Shown piece by piece: positions 9,581 to 18,231 of a DNA stretch of 64,000 bases. Under the pieces are notes generated by a model. It was not told the DNA's origin and did not search any database. It worked only from the letters and a program-made list of their open reading frames with translations. Made by a program: the position numbers and the translations under genes. Source of the stretch: Candidatus Saccharimonadota bacterium (lineage in GTDB: Bacteria > Patescibacteriota > Saccharimonadia > Saccharimonadales > Saccharimonadaceae); assembly GCA_017418275.1 (NCBI GenBank), contig JAFONX010000025.1, forward strand, positions 44,600-108,599, read 5' to 3'. Position 1 is the first letter of the stretch, and every line of letters starts with the position of its first letter.

Positions 9581-10459
9581 GTGAAAGAAAGCAAGCATTT
9601 TAGCACGAGTCTTGGCGACAGGGATAACGATCGCGAAAAACGAGTCAAAGCCGAAGAAAAATCTAGCACACTAAGCTTTGATTTCTTTGCTGATGCTAGG
9701 CGCAGAAACGAAGCGCGCGAGCTTGCCGAAGCTGGCCAAGAGATTCGTATGGGTTTCCGCGAATCGCTTCGGGAACTCGGCGACAAGGTAATGTCTCAAG
9801 AAGAATATGAAGATTGGGAGAATGACCTCGCCGAGTGTTATGAAGAAATGCAGGAAAATACTGCTGGCATGCGCCCAGAGGTGGTGGCTAAGATTGAGTC
9901 GCCAATGACAGATATTGCTTTTCGTGAGCGAAAGACGGTTAGCGGCGATGTTGAGAAAGATCTCGTACCAATCGAGGCTTATGCTGGTCACTACATGCGC
10001 GAGCGTATTACTGATTTGCGCGAGAAGATTGAGGATTCTGGCGAAGACGACGCTGAGGCTTGTGTTGCGCAGATTGAGAGCTTCTATGAGACTTGTCTGA
10101 AACATAGTGAATTCTTGAATCCAGAAAGCATGAATATGCCAAGCGAGATTTACGAGCAGCGCCGCACTAAGGCTCACAATGAGGTTATTAAGGCCCTAAA
10201 TGCGCTTAACGATCTCTGCCGCCGTTTTGATGTTTGCCCCCTGACTTTGCGTAATTTTGAAGATACCGATGGCGCAAACGGAGAAAACTTGCATGTTCAG
10301 GAACAGGTTGACCGCAAAAAGGCCGATCGCGGCATGGTTGAGCTCTATTATTCTATCGCCTTCAAAGATTTGGCCGAAAAAGCCACTCCGCCAGACCTCG
10401 AGGATGAGTTCCAGAAAGTAAAGTACTTCCACGAGCTCGGTAACGACGGCGGTGATTGA
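9581..10459 (+). CDS. Hypothetical charged helical protein
   Basis: A 292-residue, strongly charged, mostly helical protein with long Glu/Lys/Arg-rich stretches (for example REKIEDSGEDDAEACVAQIE) that could form coiled coils. I recognise no family. It begins with GTG two bases after the glmS stop, with a weak GGTGG upstream, so it is very likely cotranscribed with glmS. It lacks a signal peptide or membrane helix and should be cytoplasmic. The next gene's -35 box overlaps its TGA stop. Function unknown. Confidence 0.75.
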   Translation: MKESKHFSTSLGDRDNDREKRVKAEEKSSTLSFDFFADARRRNEARELAEAGQEIRMGFRESLRELGDKVMSQEEYEDWENDLAECYEEMQENTAGMRPEVVAKIESPMTDIAFRERKTVSGDVEKDLVPIEAYAGHYMRERITDLREKIEDSGEDDAEACVAQIESFYETCLKHSEFLNPESMNMPSEIYEQRRTKAHNEVIKALNALNDLCRRFDVCPLTLRNFEDTDGANGENLHVQEQVDRKKADRGMVELYYSIAFKDLAEKATPPDLEDEFQKVKYFHELGNDGGD

Positions 10460-10484
10460 CAAAAAGAGAAAAATGTAGTATAAT
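10456..10484 (+). promoter_or_regulatory. Consensus promoter of the 77-residue gene
   Basis: TTGACA (10456-10461) and TATAAT (10479-10484) are separated by exactly 17 nt. The -35 overlaps the stop codon of the upstream gene. Confidence 0.85.
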
Positions 10485-10532
10485 AGGAAAGATGTCTTTT
10501 TGAATAATTAGGAATGGAAGGAGGGATTCCTC

Positions 10533-10766
10533 ATGATAGTGAAAGAGATAGCATCTTGCCCGATAGGAGAACTTAGAACTGCTTTTAATGAGGTGGTCCA
10601 TACGGTAGAGTTCTCCGCAGCTGCGACCTGCGGATTCGAGACTCTCTCCCAAGAGAGAAAGGAAACCCTGGTTCAGAACCTCGAAAGAGCCGGTTTACGA
10701 CTCACTCCGAACGAGGCTGATTATGTGGTGCGTACTATCGCTAGCCGAATCATTAATCGCACCTGA
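10533..10766 (+). CDS. Small hypothetical protein
   Basis: A 77-residue protein, mostly helical, not recognised. It carries ETLSQERKETLVQNLERAG and TPNEADYVVRTIASRI, which suggest a compact three-helix fold. It has its own perfect sigma-70-type promoter, a ~40-nt leader, a strong Shine-Dalgarno (AAGGAGGG about 10 nt before the ATG) and its own terminator, so it is a dedicated transcript. The TGA stop is directly followed by the terminator, supporting UGA as a normal stop. No export signal. Confidence 0.75.
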   Translation: MIVKEIASCPIGELRTAFNEVVHTVEFSAAATCGFETLSQERKETLVQNLERAGLRLTPNEADYVVRTIASRIINRT

Positions 10767-10773
10767 TACTACG

Positions 10774-10800
10774 GTCCCCGTATAAAAGCGGGGACTTTTT
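10774..10800 (+). terminator. Intrinsic terminator
   Basis: GTCCCCG and CGGGGAC make a 7-bp stem followed by TTTTT. Confidence 0.9.
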
Positions 10801-10873
10801 CTGCCCTAATTAGCAAAATCGCTTATTCTTATAGCATAGAACTAATGGCAAAATCGTGTTAAATTTAAACTAA

Positions 10874-12688
10874 ATGCGCAATAAGAATAAACAGACTCCG
10901 GAAGATAGTGAGAAGGCTCACATTTCCCTGAAAGCTATCTGGTATGTCATGAAGGTCTACCGCAAAACGGCGGGCAAAAAGCGCTTTTTGGTAACTTTTA
11001 ATAATCTTTATAGCTCGGTGATACCATCGGTGACGGCTGTGCTCGGTGGTTTAGCACTAACGGAGATTGTTGAGGCTACTCAGACTCATAACCTTGCGCC
11101 CTTCTTATTAATAATCGCAGCACTTGCTTTTATTCAGTTCTTTGGTATCGTCCTTGGTCGTTATGCGTCCTTATTTGAGATGGAGATTCAGCGCAAAGTT
11201 TATACGGAAGTAACGCGCATGATTGCACTTAAATATGTCGAAGTTCCACTCGCCGAGCGTGAGAGTAAGGAGTTTTTGGATAAATTTGAGCGCGTAATTG
11301 ATTTTGGGAACAACGTAAATAGCGTAATCAAAGGCGTTTCGAATATTGGCTATTCGGTCTTGAGTCTTGTTACGATTCTGGTTACGACCATTGCGACTTC
11401 GTGGATTATTACGTTAATAATCATCATTAGTTCGATTCCGTATTCGATACTTAGCCTTAAACTATCGATGCGTCAGCGTGACAACTGGCGCAAACATACC
11501 TCTGATCGTCGCAAGGCTTTTGATATTCGTAATAGAATTATCCACTCTAATTCGTCGCTCGAAATTGAAGTCAATGGTCTGGCGGAATACCTTGTGAGTA
11601 AAATGGTAAAACTGAGCCAAGAAGCTACTCGTCGAGATATTGAAGATTATAAGCGTTTCTTCTGGCCTAGCAACGTGATGCGTTTCACCGAGACTATTAC
11701 GAGCTTCGTCTCGCTAACTTTCGTAGCCTTGAAAATTGTTGCGGGCGAGATGGCGGTTGGTCGCTTTGCTACAGTGCGTAATTTGCTTTCTCAGCTCAGC
11801 TCTAGTATTACTGCTTTGTTTGCGGGTATTGCCGATGCGAACGAAGGGATTGTTAACGCGACGGATTATATGGAATTTATGGCCACTCCGTCTCCGGTTT
11901 ACGGCAATATTAAAGTCGAGAGAACGCCAAAAATTGAGTTTAGAAACGTCAGCTTTACTTATCCGCATGCAACCGAGAAAGCGATTGATAATGTGAGTTT
12001 TGTGCTGAATCCGGGCGATAGTTTAGCAATTGTGGGTGAAAATGGTGCAGGCAAAACTACTCTTATTAAGCTCCTGATTGGTGCGTATCAGCCTCAAGAT
12101 GGCATGATTTTCGTGAATGACGAACCACTCGAACAAATTGATCGTCGTAGTTATCTTGAACAGATTGGCGCTCTCTTTCAGGATTATTCGCGTTACGAGT
12201 TTGCGACGCTTGGCGAAAATGTTTGGTACGGTGATATTACAAAGAAAATGAACAAGAGCCGCGTGCGTGCGGCGCTTGAAAAGGCTGGTCTCGGGGCCTT
12301 CGAAAAGAAATTCACGAACGGTCTCGATCAAATTTTGTCGAAGAATTATAGCAAAGATAATGCCACTGATCTCTCTGGTGGCCAGTGGCAACGCCTCAGT
12401 ATCGCACGGGCTTTTTATAGGGAATCGAATATCTTGTTGCTTGATGAGCCAACTTCTGCGGTTGATGCAAAAGCCGAGTACGAAATCTTTAAAAATATTC
12501 TTGAACATCAGCAAGACCGCACTACTGTCATTATCTCGCATCGTTTTTCGACGGTGCGCAAGGCGAAGAAAATTATGGTGATAAGTCATGGAAAAGTTAT
12601 TGAACAAGGTACACATCAGGAGCTAATCACACAAGGCGGTCTTTACAAAGAAATGTTTGATTTGCAAGCTGAAGGCTACGTGAATTAA
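10874..12688 (+). CDS. ABC transporter, fused membrane and ATPase domains
   Basis: A 604-residue half-transporter of the ABC exporter type. Residues ~20-330 form the six-helix membrane domain. The ATPase domain has Walker A GENGAGKTT, Q-loop ALFQDY, signature DLSGGQWQRLSIARA, Walker B ILLLDEPTSAVD and the switch histidine in ISHRF. It probably works as a homodimer and exports a peptide, lipid or drug. The membrane domain has no peptidase C39 domain. No Shine-Dalgarno precedes the ATG. An extended -10 (TG at 10857, TAAATT 10860-10865) lies 8 nt upstream, so the message is probably leaderless. The substrate is not known. Confidence 0.92.
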   Translation: MRNKNKQTPEDSEKAHISLKAIWYVMKVYRKTAGKKRFLVTFNNLYSSVIPSVTAVLGGLALTEIVEATQTHNLAPFLLIIAALAFIQFFGIVLGRYASLFEMEIQRKVYTEVTRMIALKYVEVPLAERESKEFLDKFERVIDFGNNVNSVIKGVSNIGYSVLSLVTILVTTIATSWIITLIIIISSIPYSILSLKLSMRQRDNWRKHTSDRRKAFDIRNRIIHSNSSLEIEVNGLAEYLVSKMVKLSQEATRRDIEDYKRFFWPSNVMRFTETITSFVSLTFVALKIVAGEMAVGRFATVRNLLSQLSSSITALFAGIADANEGIVNATDYMEFMATPSPVYGNIKVERTPKIEFRNVSFTYPHATEKAIDNVSFVLNPGDSLAIVGENGAGKTTLIKLLIGAYQPQDGMIFVNDEPLEQIDRRSYLEQIGALFQDYSRYEFATLGENVWYGDITKKMNKSRVRAALEKAGLGAFEKKFTNGLDQILSKNYSKDNATDLSGGQWQRLSIARAFYRESNILLLDEPTSAVDAKAEYEIFKNILEHQQDRTTVIISHRFSTVRKAKKIMVISHGKVIEQGTHQELITQGGLYKEMFDLQAEGYVN

Positions 12689-12715
12689 ACATAAAAACTT
12701 TGTTATAATTGTCTT

Positions 12716-15196
12716 ATGAAGAGAGGGTTAAGGGCTGTATTTTATATATTTTGCTGCATTTTTGTTGCGTTGTCGTCTAGTTTTGCGACATTTACGCAGG
12801 CTATGAGTCCTAACGAGTGTATTGCGGGCGATATCCGTTATTATGATTGCGTTCCGAAGAAATGCGATAGTAATCGTAGTTGCGATGCCTCAAAAGCAGA
12901 CTCCGTGGCATTCATCGGTGACTCAATTGGCGCGGATGCAATCACGAAAAATCTAATTCTTGATGGAATCGACGGACTAACAGAACAATACTATGACTCG
13001 GTCTCTTCTCGACCGTGGGGTGATGGCATTAGCATTTTACGGGAGAAAATGCTCTCGCGCAATATTATTATTTATGAACTCGGCACAAACAACTTTACTA
13101 TCGACGCGGAGAATATCAAAGAAGTGATGGATATTGCGGGAAATTCCAAAACCGTTATTTTTATAACGAATTATGCTAGTAATGATAATTATCCAAGATT
13201 TGCGGATCATAACGCTGCTTTTCATGAAGCAGAGAGTACTTATAACAATGTCCGTGTCGTAAATTGGGCGGAAACTGCTAAGGAAAAGGGCTTTGCACTA
13301 GATGACCCTAGCGTGGCTGGTGTATTTGGCCTTGGCGTTCATCCCTATACGCAAGAAGAACGCGAGACTCTTGCGAATCTAATCATTGATGTGGTTAATA
13401 ATGGCGTTTGTCGCTCTGGTCCAGTCGAGCTGCTTGGTGATACTGCCGAGGAGATGATTTGGTCCGGCTTGCTTTCTGCTGGTTTTACTAAAGAACAAAC
13501 CGCTGGCATTATGGGGAGCATGGAGGGCGAATCAGGTTACAATCCGGCACGTCATGAAACTGCCCTATACAATAGCTACTGGAAAGACGATGGTAGCTTT
13601 AAGCTCAACGAGAATAGCGGGATTTCCTACGGTCTCGGTTTGATTCAGTGGTCCTTCGGACGCCGGGTTAGTATGTATAACTACATTAAGGAAAAGGCGC
13701 CAGATTTGCTAAAATATCTGGACGATCCGGTAAATTACGGCTACGAAATCCAAGGCGACGCGTTCCTGCAGAAAGCTGGCGATGCTGGCAAAGAGTTGCT
13801 GTCTTATGAGATTGCCTATCTCTATGACGAGGTTAGCAATAATTCGTCTTATCGGGGAATATTAGATCAAACAAGCGTTGCGGGCGCTGCGGAATATTTT
13901 GTGCGCTACGTTGAGATTCCGGGCGATGTTGAAGGTGCTGTTGCGAATCGCAAAAAGTGGGCACAAGAAAAATATGACCTGTACAATAGCCGTATTGATC
14001 TTGAGCCAAGTAATTACTCTAGTAATGTTGCAAGTGCAAAGGATATTATTCTTGCCGACGCAAAGATTAGTGGCACGAACAAAGACTACAATGGTGACCC
14101 TGTCTTTACGGATGAGCAACTCGCAAAGATTGAAGAGTATCGCCCATTCTACGAAAAAGCCGTAGAAGGCACGCCAATCCCTTGGGAGATGCTCGCGGTG
14201 ATTCATACGCGTGAGTCTAACCTCAGTCGTGTTAATCCGAACGGCGATGGTCTCTTCCAATTTGCTGGTACGGGGGCTTACACTCCAGGTGCTTATGTTG
14301 ATGATGATGAATTTGTCGAACAGCTTAATACTATGGTCAATGTTCATCTTTTGCCTAAATACATAGACGGGATGAACGAAGATGATCAGATTAAGCAAAT
14401 CTTCTTCGGTTATAATGGCAAGGCTGACGTGTATATTAACCAGGCGCGCGATCTTGGTTTTACGGAAGAGCAAGCGCAGCTTGGCGAAGGTTCCCCGTAT
14501 GTTATGAACAAAGCTGATGCTAAACGCGATCCGAACAAAGCTGCACCTGGTACTTGGGGGCAGATTAAGGTAGACTTTGGTCCAGTTGAATATCCGACCA
14601 ATCAAGATCACGGCGCCTATGTTATGTATGTTGCTTTGCATGGTGGTAGTACGGATAGTGGTGGTTGTGCGGGTGCGAATATTAAGTCAACTGGCGCAAA
14701 GGCGATCAATGATAAGGCTGTAGAATTTGCCTGGCCAATTGGTGATCCGCACAACTCCTCAAGTAAGAGTGGCGAAAATTATCTAGTTGCGACAGACGCC
14801 TATAAAGAGGCGGCGGTAGCGATGGGCAACTGGTATAGTAACGGCGGTGCGGATTGTTCGTTCTTTGTTGGTACGGTCGTGGCGGCCGCCAATGTAGACC
14901 CAGAATTCCCGAAGGCCGGTTCGTCGATTCAGACGGAGTATCTGAGGAGCTCAGATAAATGGCAACAAATCTCAAACAATGGTTCCGATGAGAGTGTATT
15001 AAAAGCTGGCGACATTATGATTGTGCCAAATACTGGTGATAAATGCGGTCATGTTCGCATTGTGGTCGACCTAGGTAATGGCACGCTTGGTACGGCGGAG
15101 GCTTCTCTGGATGATCACTCAGGTGAGCTTCACTCGTATATTGGGCTAGATGCGGGCCTTGGTCGCGGTTTGTATGAAATTTATCGTCTAAAATAG
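12716..15196 (+). CDS. Secreted multidomain cell-wall hydrolase
   Basis: An 826-residue exported protein. It has a signal peptide (1-~29, cleavage near TQA). Residues ~62-230 resemble an SGNH hydrolase (GDS at 68-70, GTNN at 123-126, His209), which may act on acetyl or acyl groups. Residues ~245-420 match the phage tail-lysozyme family (GFTKEQTAGIMGSMEGESGYNP, GLIQWS). At ~490-640 is a transglycosylase-like stretch (IPWEMLAVIHTRESNL). The C-terminus resembles NlpC/P60-CHAP peptidases, with Cys714 in GADCSFFVGT and His779 in CGHVRIVV. Together these could cut several bonds of peptidoglycan. An extended -10 (TGT, TATAAT 12704-12709) sits 6 nt from the ATG, implying leaderless expression. The first and third domain calls are less sure than the other two. 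Confidence 0.85.
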   Translation: MKRGLRAVFYIFCCIFVALSSSFATFTQAMSPNECIAGDIRYYDCVPKKCDSNRSCDASKADSVAFIGDSIGADAITKNLILDGIDGLTEQYYDSVSSRPWGDGISILREKMLSRNIIIYELGTNNFTIDAENIKEVMDIAGNSKTVIFITNYASNDNYPRFADHNAAFHEAESTYNNVRVVNWAETAKEKGFALDDPSVAGVFGLGVHPYTQEERETLANLIIDVVNNGVCRSGPVELLGDTAEEMIWSGLLSAGFTKEQTAGIMGSMEGESGYNPARHETALYNSYWKDDGSFKLNENSGISYGLGLIQWSFGRRVSMYNYIKEKAPDLLKYLDDPVNYGYEIQGDAFLQKAGDAGKELLSYEIAYLYDEVSNNSSYRGILDQTSVAGAAEYFVRYVEIPGDVEGAVANRKKWAQEKYDLYNSRIDLEPSNYSSNVASAKDIILADAKISGTNKDYNGDPVFTDEQLAKIEEYRPFYEKAVEGTPIPWEMLAVIHTRESNLSRVNPNGDGLFQFAGTGAYTPGAYVDDDEFVEQLNTMVNVHLLPKYIDGMNEDDQIKQIFFGYNGKADVYINQARDLGFTEEQAQLGEGSPYVMNKADAKRDPNKAAPGTWGQIKVDFGPVEYPTNQDHGAYVMYVALHGGSTDSGGCAGANIKSTGAKAINDKAVEFAWPIGDPHNSSSKSGENYLVATDAYKEAAVAMGNWYSNGGADCSFFVGTVVAAANVDPEFPKAGSSIQTEYLRSSDKWQQISNNGSDESVLKAGDIMIVPNTGDKCGHVRIVVDLGNGTLGTAEASLDDHSGELHSYIGLDAGLGRGLYEIYRLK

Positions 15197-15208
15197 TGGA
15201 GAGAAAAG

Positions 15209-15883
15209 ATGGAAAACGAAACTATTTCAACTAAAGATCGACGTGCAGAATTCATAAGGTCTCATCAAAAAGCTATAGTCGGCATTGTAATAGCACTATT
15301 TGTAATACCTATCGGTATTATTGTCGGTCGCATGATTTACTTAAACATTAACAATGCTACGCTTAAAGTTAGAGTCGCGCCTAGTGACGCAAAGGTTTTG
15401 GTGGGTGGTAAGCGTTATAAAAATGGCGAACATCGTATTAAACCAGGTGAATATGAAGTCTCGATTACGCGTGAAGGTTTTGAGGATTATTCTGAAACTT
15501 TAACAATCGAAAACAGGGGTTATGGCGAAATATATCTCTGTATGGATAATACTGATGGTGTCGACTGGTACCACAATGATGAAAAATATGCGCACCTCTG
15601 CGACGAAATCCATGAGCACCAATACGATATTGAGACGGCCAAGAAGTTCTCGGATAAAATTTTTAGTGTTACGCCATTCCATAGCTATGAAAAAGGCTTT
15701 AATATTGACGCTAAGTTGAATGAGGAGACGAGTAAAATTACTGTAACGATAGAGCCCCTCTCTTGCCGCTATGAACGTGCTAAAGGCTTAGAGAAAAACG
15801 CGCTTGAGTGGCTCGAAAAAGCCGGTCTTAATTTAGATGATTATATAATTGAATATTATGAACCTTGCGTAGGGGGACAATAA
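15209..15883 (+). CDS. Membrane-anchored PEGA-domain protein
   Basis: A 224-residue protein with a basic cytoplasmic start, one membrane helix at ~residues 23-46 and a PEGA domain (TLKVRVAPSDAKVLVGGK to YEVSITREGFEDYSETL) at ~50-105. PEGA is a small beta domain common in surface proteins. The remaining ~115 residues are outside the membrane and unassigned. Its Shine-Dalgarno GGAGAG follows 12 nt after the hydrolase stop, so both are likely in one operon, and its stop overlaps the next gene's start (TAATG). A helper for the secreted hydrolase is possible but only inferred from position. Confidence 0.75.
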   Translation: MENETISTKDRRAEFIRSHQKAIVGIVIALFVIPIGIIVGRMIYLNINNATLKVRVAPSDAKVLVGGKRYKNGEHRIKPGEYEVSITREGFEDYSETLTIENRGYGEIYLCMDNTDGVDWYHNDEKYAHLCDEIHEHQYDIETAKKFSDKIFSVTPFHSYEKGFNIDAKLNEETSKITVTIEPLSCRYERAKGLEKNALEWLEKAGLNLDDYIIEYYEPCVGGQ

Positions 15884-16815
15884 TGCAAATTCAGATGACG
15901 GATTTTTACGCTAGGCTTGGCACGATCGCACTGATTATGGCGCTCGGTTTCTTCCTGGGTAAACGCAAAATAATCGACACACGAGGCAATAAGATGCTTG
16001 TAAACCTTTTGCTCTCGGTTTTTATGCCGGCATCGCTTTTTTCGGCCTTTCCGGCGGAATATAACCAAGAGACCTCCTCGCTTTTTGTGTCTGGTCTCAT
16101 AGCTGGCTTTATTGTAATGTTTGCGCTGATTGTATTGTCGCGCATTATTTTTAACAAATACTTCTACCGTGGCGAGCTACGCTACGAATCGCAGTTTGCC
16201 TTGATCTTTAATAACGCAACTTTTCTGGGTTATCCGATTATTTCGAGCACTTTCGGCGAGCAAGGGATTATCCCATATTGTGGTTTTATTATCGCGTTCA
16301 ATATCGCGTTATTCTCTTATGGTGTATTTTTATTTGAGCGCAAAGTCAGCAAGAAGCTCTTCCTTGGTATTGTAACGAATCCAAATATTATTGCTGTGAT
16401 TTTGGGCATGCTAGTGTTTCTCTTTGACATAAAGTTACCAAGCTTCTTTACGAGCGCTGTAAGCTTCACGGGTGGCGCAACTACCGCTCTGTCGCTACTC
16501 AGTATTGGTTTTATGCTTTCGCATGCGGAAATCAAGAAGCTCGTGCGTAAGTGGCGCCTCGTTGTGACGGCGCTTATTCAGCTCATCTTGGGACCATTGT
16601 TGTGTTATTTTCTTTTGGCTGCGCTCGATTTTTCAAGAGAGGTAATTGTAGTTTGTACGCTAATTCAAGCTTTACCAACGGCAACAAGTCTTGGCCTCTT
16701 TGCGGCCAAATATAAAGGTGGTAATACTGTAGAATCTTCTGAACTTGTAACTATCTCGACTTTGCTATCGATTGGTACGATGCCGCTCATGGTGTGGTTG
16801 CTCCTGCTAAGATGA
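15883..16815 (+). CDS. AEC-family (auxin efflux carrier-type) transporter
   Basis: A 310-residue integral membrane protein with about ten helices of the auxin efflux carrier/BART group, seen in MALGFFLGKRKIID, FMPASLFSAF and FNNATFLGYPI near residue 105. In bacteria these carry organic acids or other small anions. The start is set by the TAATG overlap with the upstream gene. An in-frame ATG at 15865 would overlap more and lacks support. It is the last gene of the operon starting at 12716. Substrate unknown. Confidence 0.8.
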   Translation: MQIQMTDFYARLGTIALIMALGFFLGKRKIIDTRGNKMLVNLLLSVFMPASLFSAFPAEYNQETSSLFVSGLIAGFIVMFALIVLSRIIFNKYFYRGELRYESQFALIFNNATFLGYPIISSTFGEQGIIPYCGFIIAFNIALFSYGVFLFERKVSKKLFLGIVTNPNIIAVILGMLVFLFDIKLPSFFTSAVSFTGGATTALSLLSIGFMLSHAEIKKLVRKWRLVVTALIQLILGPLLCYFLLAALDFSREVIVVCTLIQALPTATSLGLFAAKYKGGNTVESSELVTISTLLSIGTMPLMVWLLLLR

Positions 16816-16854
16816 ATTCGGGTATAATATAGTTATGAAAACAAGGAGTTCACG

Positions 16855-17328
16855 ATGGGTTTAGATGCAAAAGGAAGAAATTTTTCTGCGCCACGTTTAA
16901 CTCCGGGTAAAAGCTCCGAGTCGCTCGTTTATGGCTCGCCTAATATGCTCAAAGACCAGGCGCGCCAAATCGCCATTATGGATGCACGAGCACGTCAGTA
17001 TGGCTTTGGTGGAATTAAATCTGTAAATAGTTCTACTCTAAATTCGGGTAGTTCGACTGCGACCAGCCTCTCGAGCGTGCCTTTAGGTACGCCGACCGGC
17101 TCCGGAGAGACTTCCTATACAGCTAAGCCCATTACGATTGATTCTAATCCAAATCATAGTTCTACGATGACGAACTCGGCGCGTGGCTATAGCTCTGTGC
17201 AAGCTAGGGCGAAAAATAAGACGAGTGGGATAATTATTGCTATTGTCTTGTTAATTGCGTTTGGTCCAATGATTTTGATGCTTCTGCTGGCGACCTTGTC
17301 GGCAATATTTGAAGTTCTCACCTATTGA
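16855..17328 (+). CDS. Tail-anchored hypothetical membrane protein
   Basis: A 157-residue protein: a low-complexity, Ser/Thr/Gly/Asn-rich segment (residues ~60-125) followed by one strong hydrophobic helix (IIIAIVLLIAFGPMILMLLL) near the C-terminus. Not recognised. The Shine-Dalgarno AAGGAG (16842-16847) lies 7 nt before the ATG at 16855. An upstream TATAAT (16823-16828) is followed after 6 nt by another ATG at 16835 that opens only a nine-codon frame overlapping this start. That could be a leaderless mini-ORF or simply the transcript start. Confidence 0.65.
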   Translation: MGLDAKGRNFSAPRLTPGKSSESLVYGSPNMLKDQARQIAIMDARARQYGFGGIKSVNSSTLNSGSSTATSLSSVPLGTPTGSGETSYTAKPITIDSNPNHSSTMTNSARGYSSVQARAKNKTSGIIIAIVLLIAFGPMILMLLLATLSAIFEVLTY

Positions 17329-17360
17329 TGAGGGCAACTAAAAATGTTATAGTATAACCC

Positions 17361-17384
17361 TGAGTTTTTGAACTCAAATTTTTT
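17361..17384 (+). promoter_or_regulatory. Attenuator-like hairpin before purC
   Basis: TGAGTT (17361-17366), a TTTG loop and AACTCA (17371-17376) are followed by AATTTTTT. A -10 box TATAGT at 17348-17353 (extended by TG) places the transcript start at the hairpin base. It could be a weak terminator/attenuator or a 5' stabiliser. No purine aptamer is seen upstream. Confidence 0.4.
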
Positions 17385-17402
17385 CAATAGGAGGAAGAAC
17401 CT

Positions 17403-18151
17403 ATGCACCTTTTTAACATTGAATTGGCAGAACTTCGTCGTGTTGGTACTCCGTATTCCGGTAAGGCAAATGATGTCTGGCAAACGAACGATGAGCGTGT
17501 GCTGGAGATTACCGCAACTGATCGCGCCTCTGCAGGTAATGGCGCAAAACGCGCTGTCATTCCCGGCAAGGGTAGGGCCAATAACCGTATTTCGACCGAG
17601 ATCTTTAAGCGTCTCGAAGCGGAAGGTATTAGCACGCATTATCTGGCGGAAGGCTCCGATGAGCAATCTAAATACGTCGTGAAAGCCGAGCCAATCAAAC
17701 TTGAGGTTATCGGACGCTTCTTTACGGCTGGTAGCTTCTGTAGGGAGTACAGACTGCCGAAGAATATCCCTTCGAGGGTGTCTTTGTGGAGTTTACCTAC
17801 AAGAACGATGCCGAGGGCGATCCCCGCATCACCGACCGTGAAATAGTGAAGGAAGGACTCGTGCATGATGCGGCGGACATTACCTTTATGAGGGATGTGA
17901 CCGAAGAGGTGGCGTATATTCTGCGTGATTTCTTCGACGAGGTTGGCGCACAGCTTATCGACTTTAAGATTGAGTTTGGTTACTCGCCGTTCGGGAATAT
18001 TGTCGTGATTGATGAGGTCTCCGGCGACACGGTTCGTGCTAGAGACAAGGTGACTGGTGAGTCCCTCGATAAGGACAGATTCCGTCTGGATCTCGAGAAT
18101 GTGTCGTTGGGGTACTCTACTCTGGAGTCCCGCCTTGAAGCAGCGAAGTAA
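17403..18151 (+). pseudogene. purC: SAICAR synthetase, single frameshift
   Basis: Two overlapping frames together encode a full-length (~249 aa) phosphoribosylaminoimidazole-succinocarboxamide synthase, step of purine synthesis. The first frame gives YSGKANDVWQTNDE, SAGNGAK, GKGRANN and GRFFTAGSFCREY. The second gives EFTYKNDAEGDP, DFKIEFG and DKDRFRLDL. The break lies between the TAG at 17741 (second frame) and 17759. Loss of one A near 17751-17753 (CAGACTG, expected CAGAACTG) would explain it. No slippery heptamer is visible. It may be a real inactivation or a sequencing error. A good Shine-Dalgarno (AGGAGG) and a strong terminator remain. No other purine-synthesis gene is in the window. 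Confidence 0.85.
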
Positions 18152-18163
18152 TTCAATTCTTAC

Positions 18164-18196
18164 CCCCCCCTCAGGCCTTCGGGCCTGGGGGGATTT
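18164..18196 (+). terminator. Strong intrinsic terminator
   Basis: A C-rich arm ending in CAGGCC, a TTCG tetraloop and GGCCTG with a G-run form a very stable hairpin followed by ATTTTT. Confidence 0.95.
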
Positions 18197-18231
18197 TTCT
18201 TCTCTGTTTTTAAGTGGTAAAATAGGGCTAT

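Noticed and set aside
17741..17759. Programmed -1 frameshift in purC
   Set aside because: No slippery heptamer or downstream pseudoknot is visible. A single-base loss is simpler.
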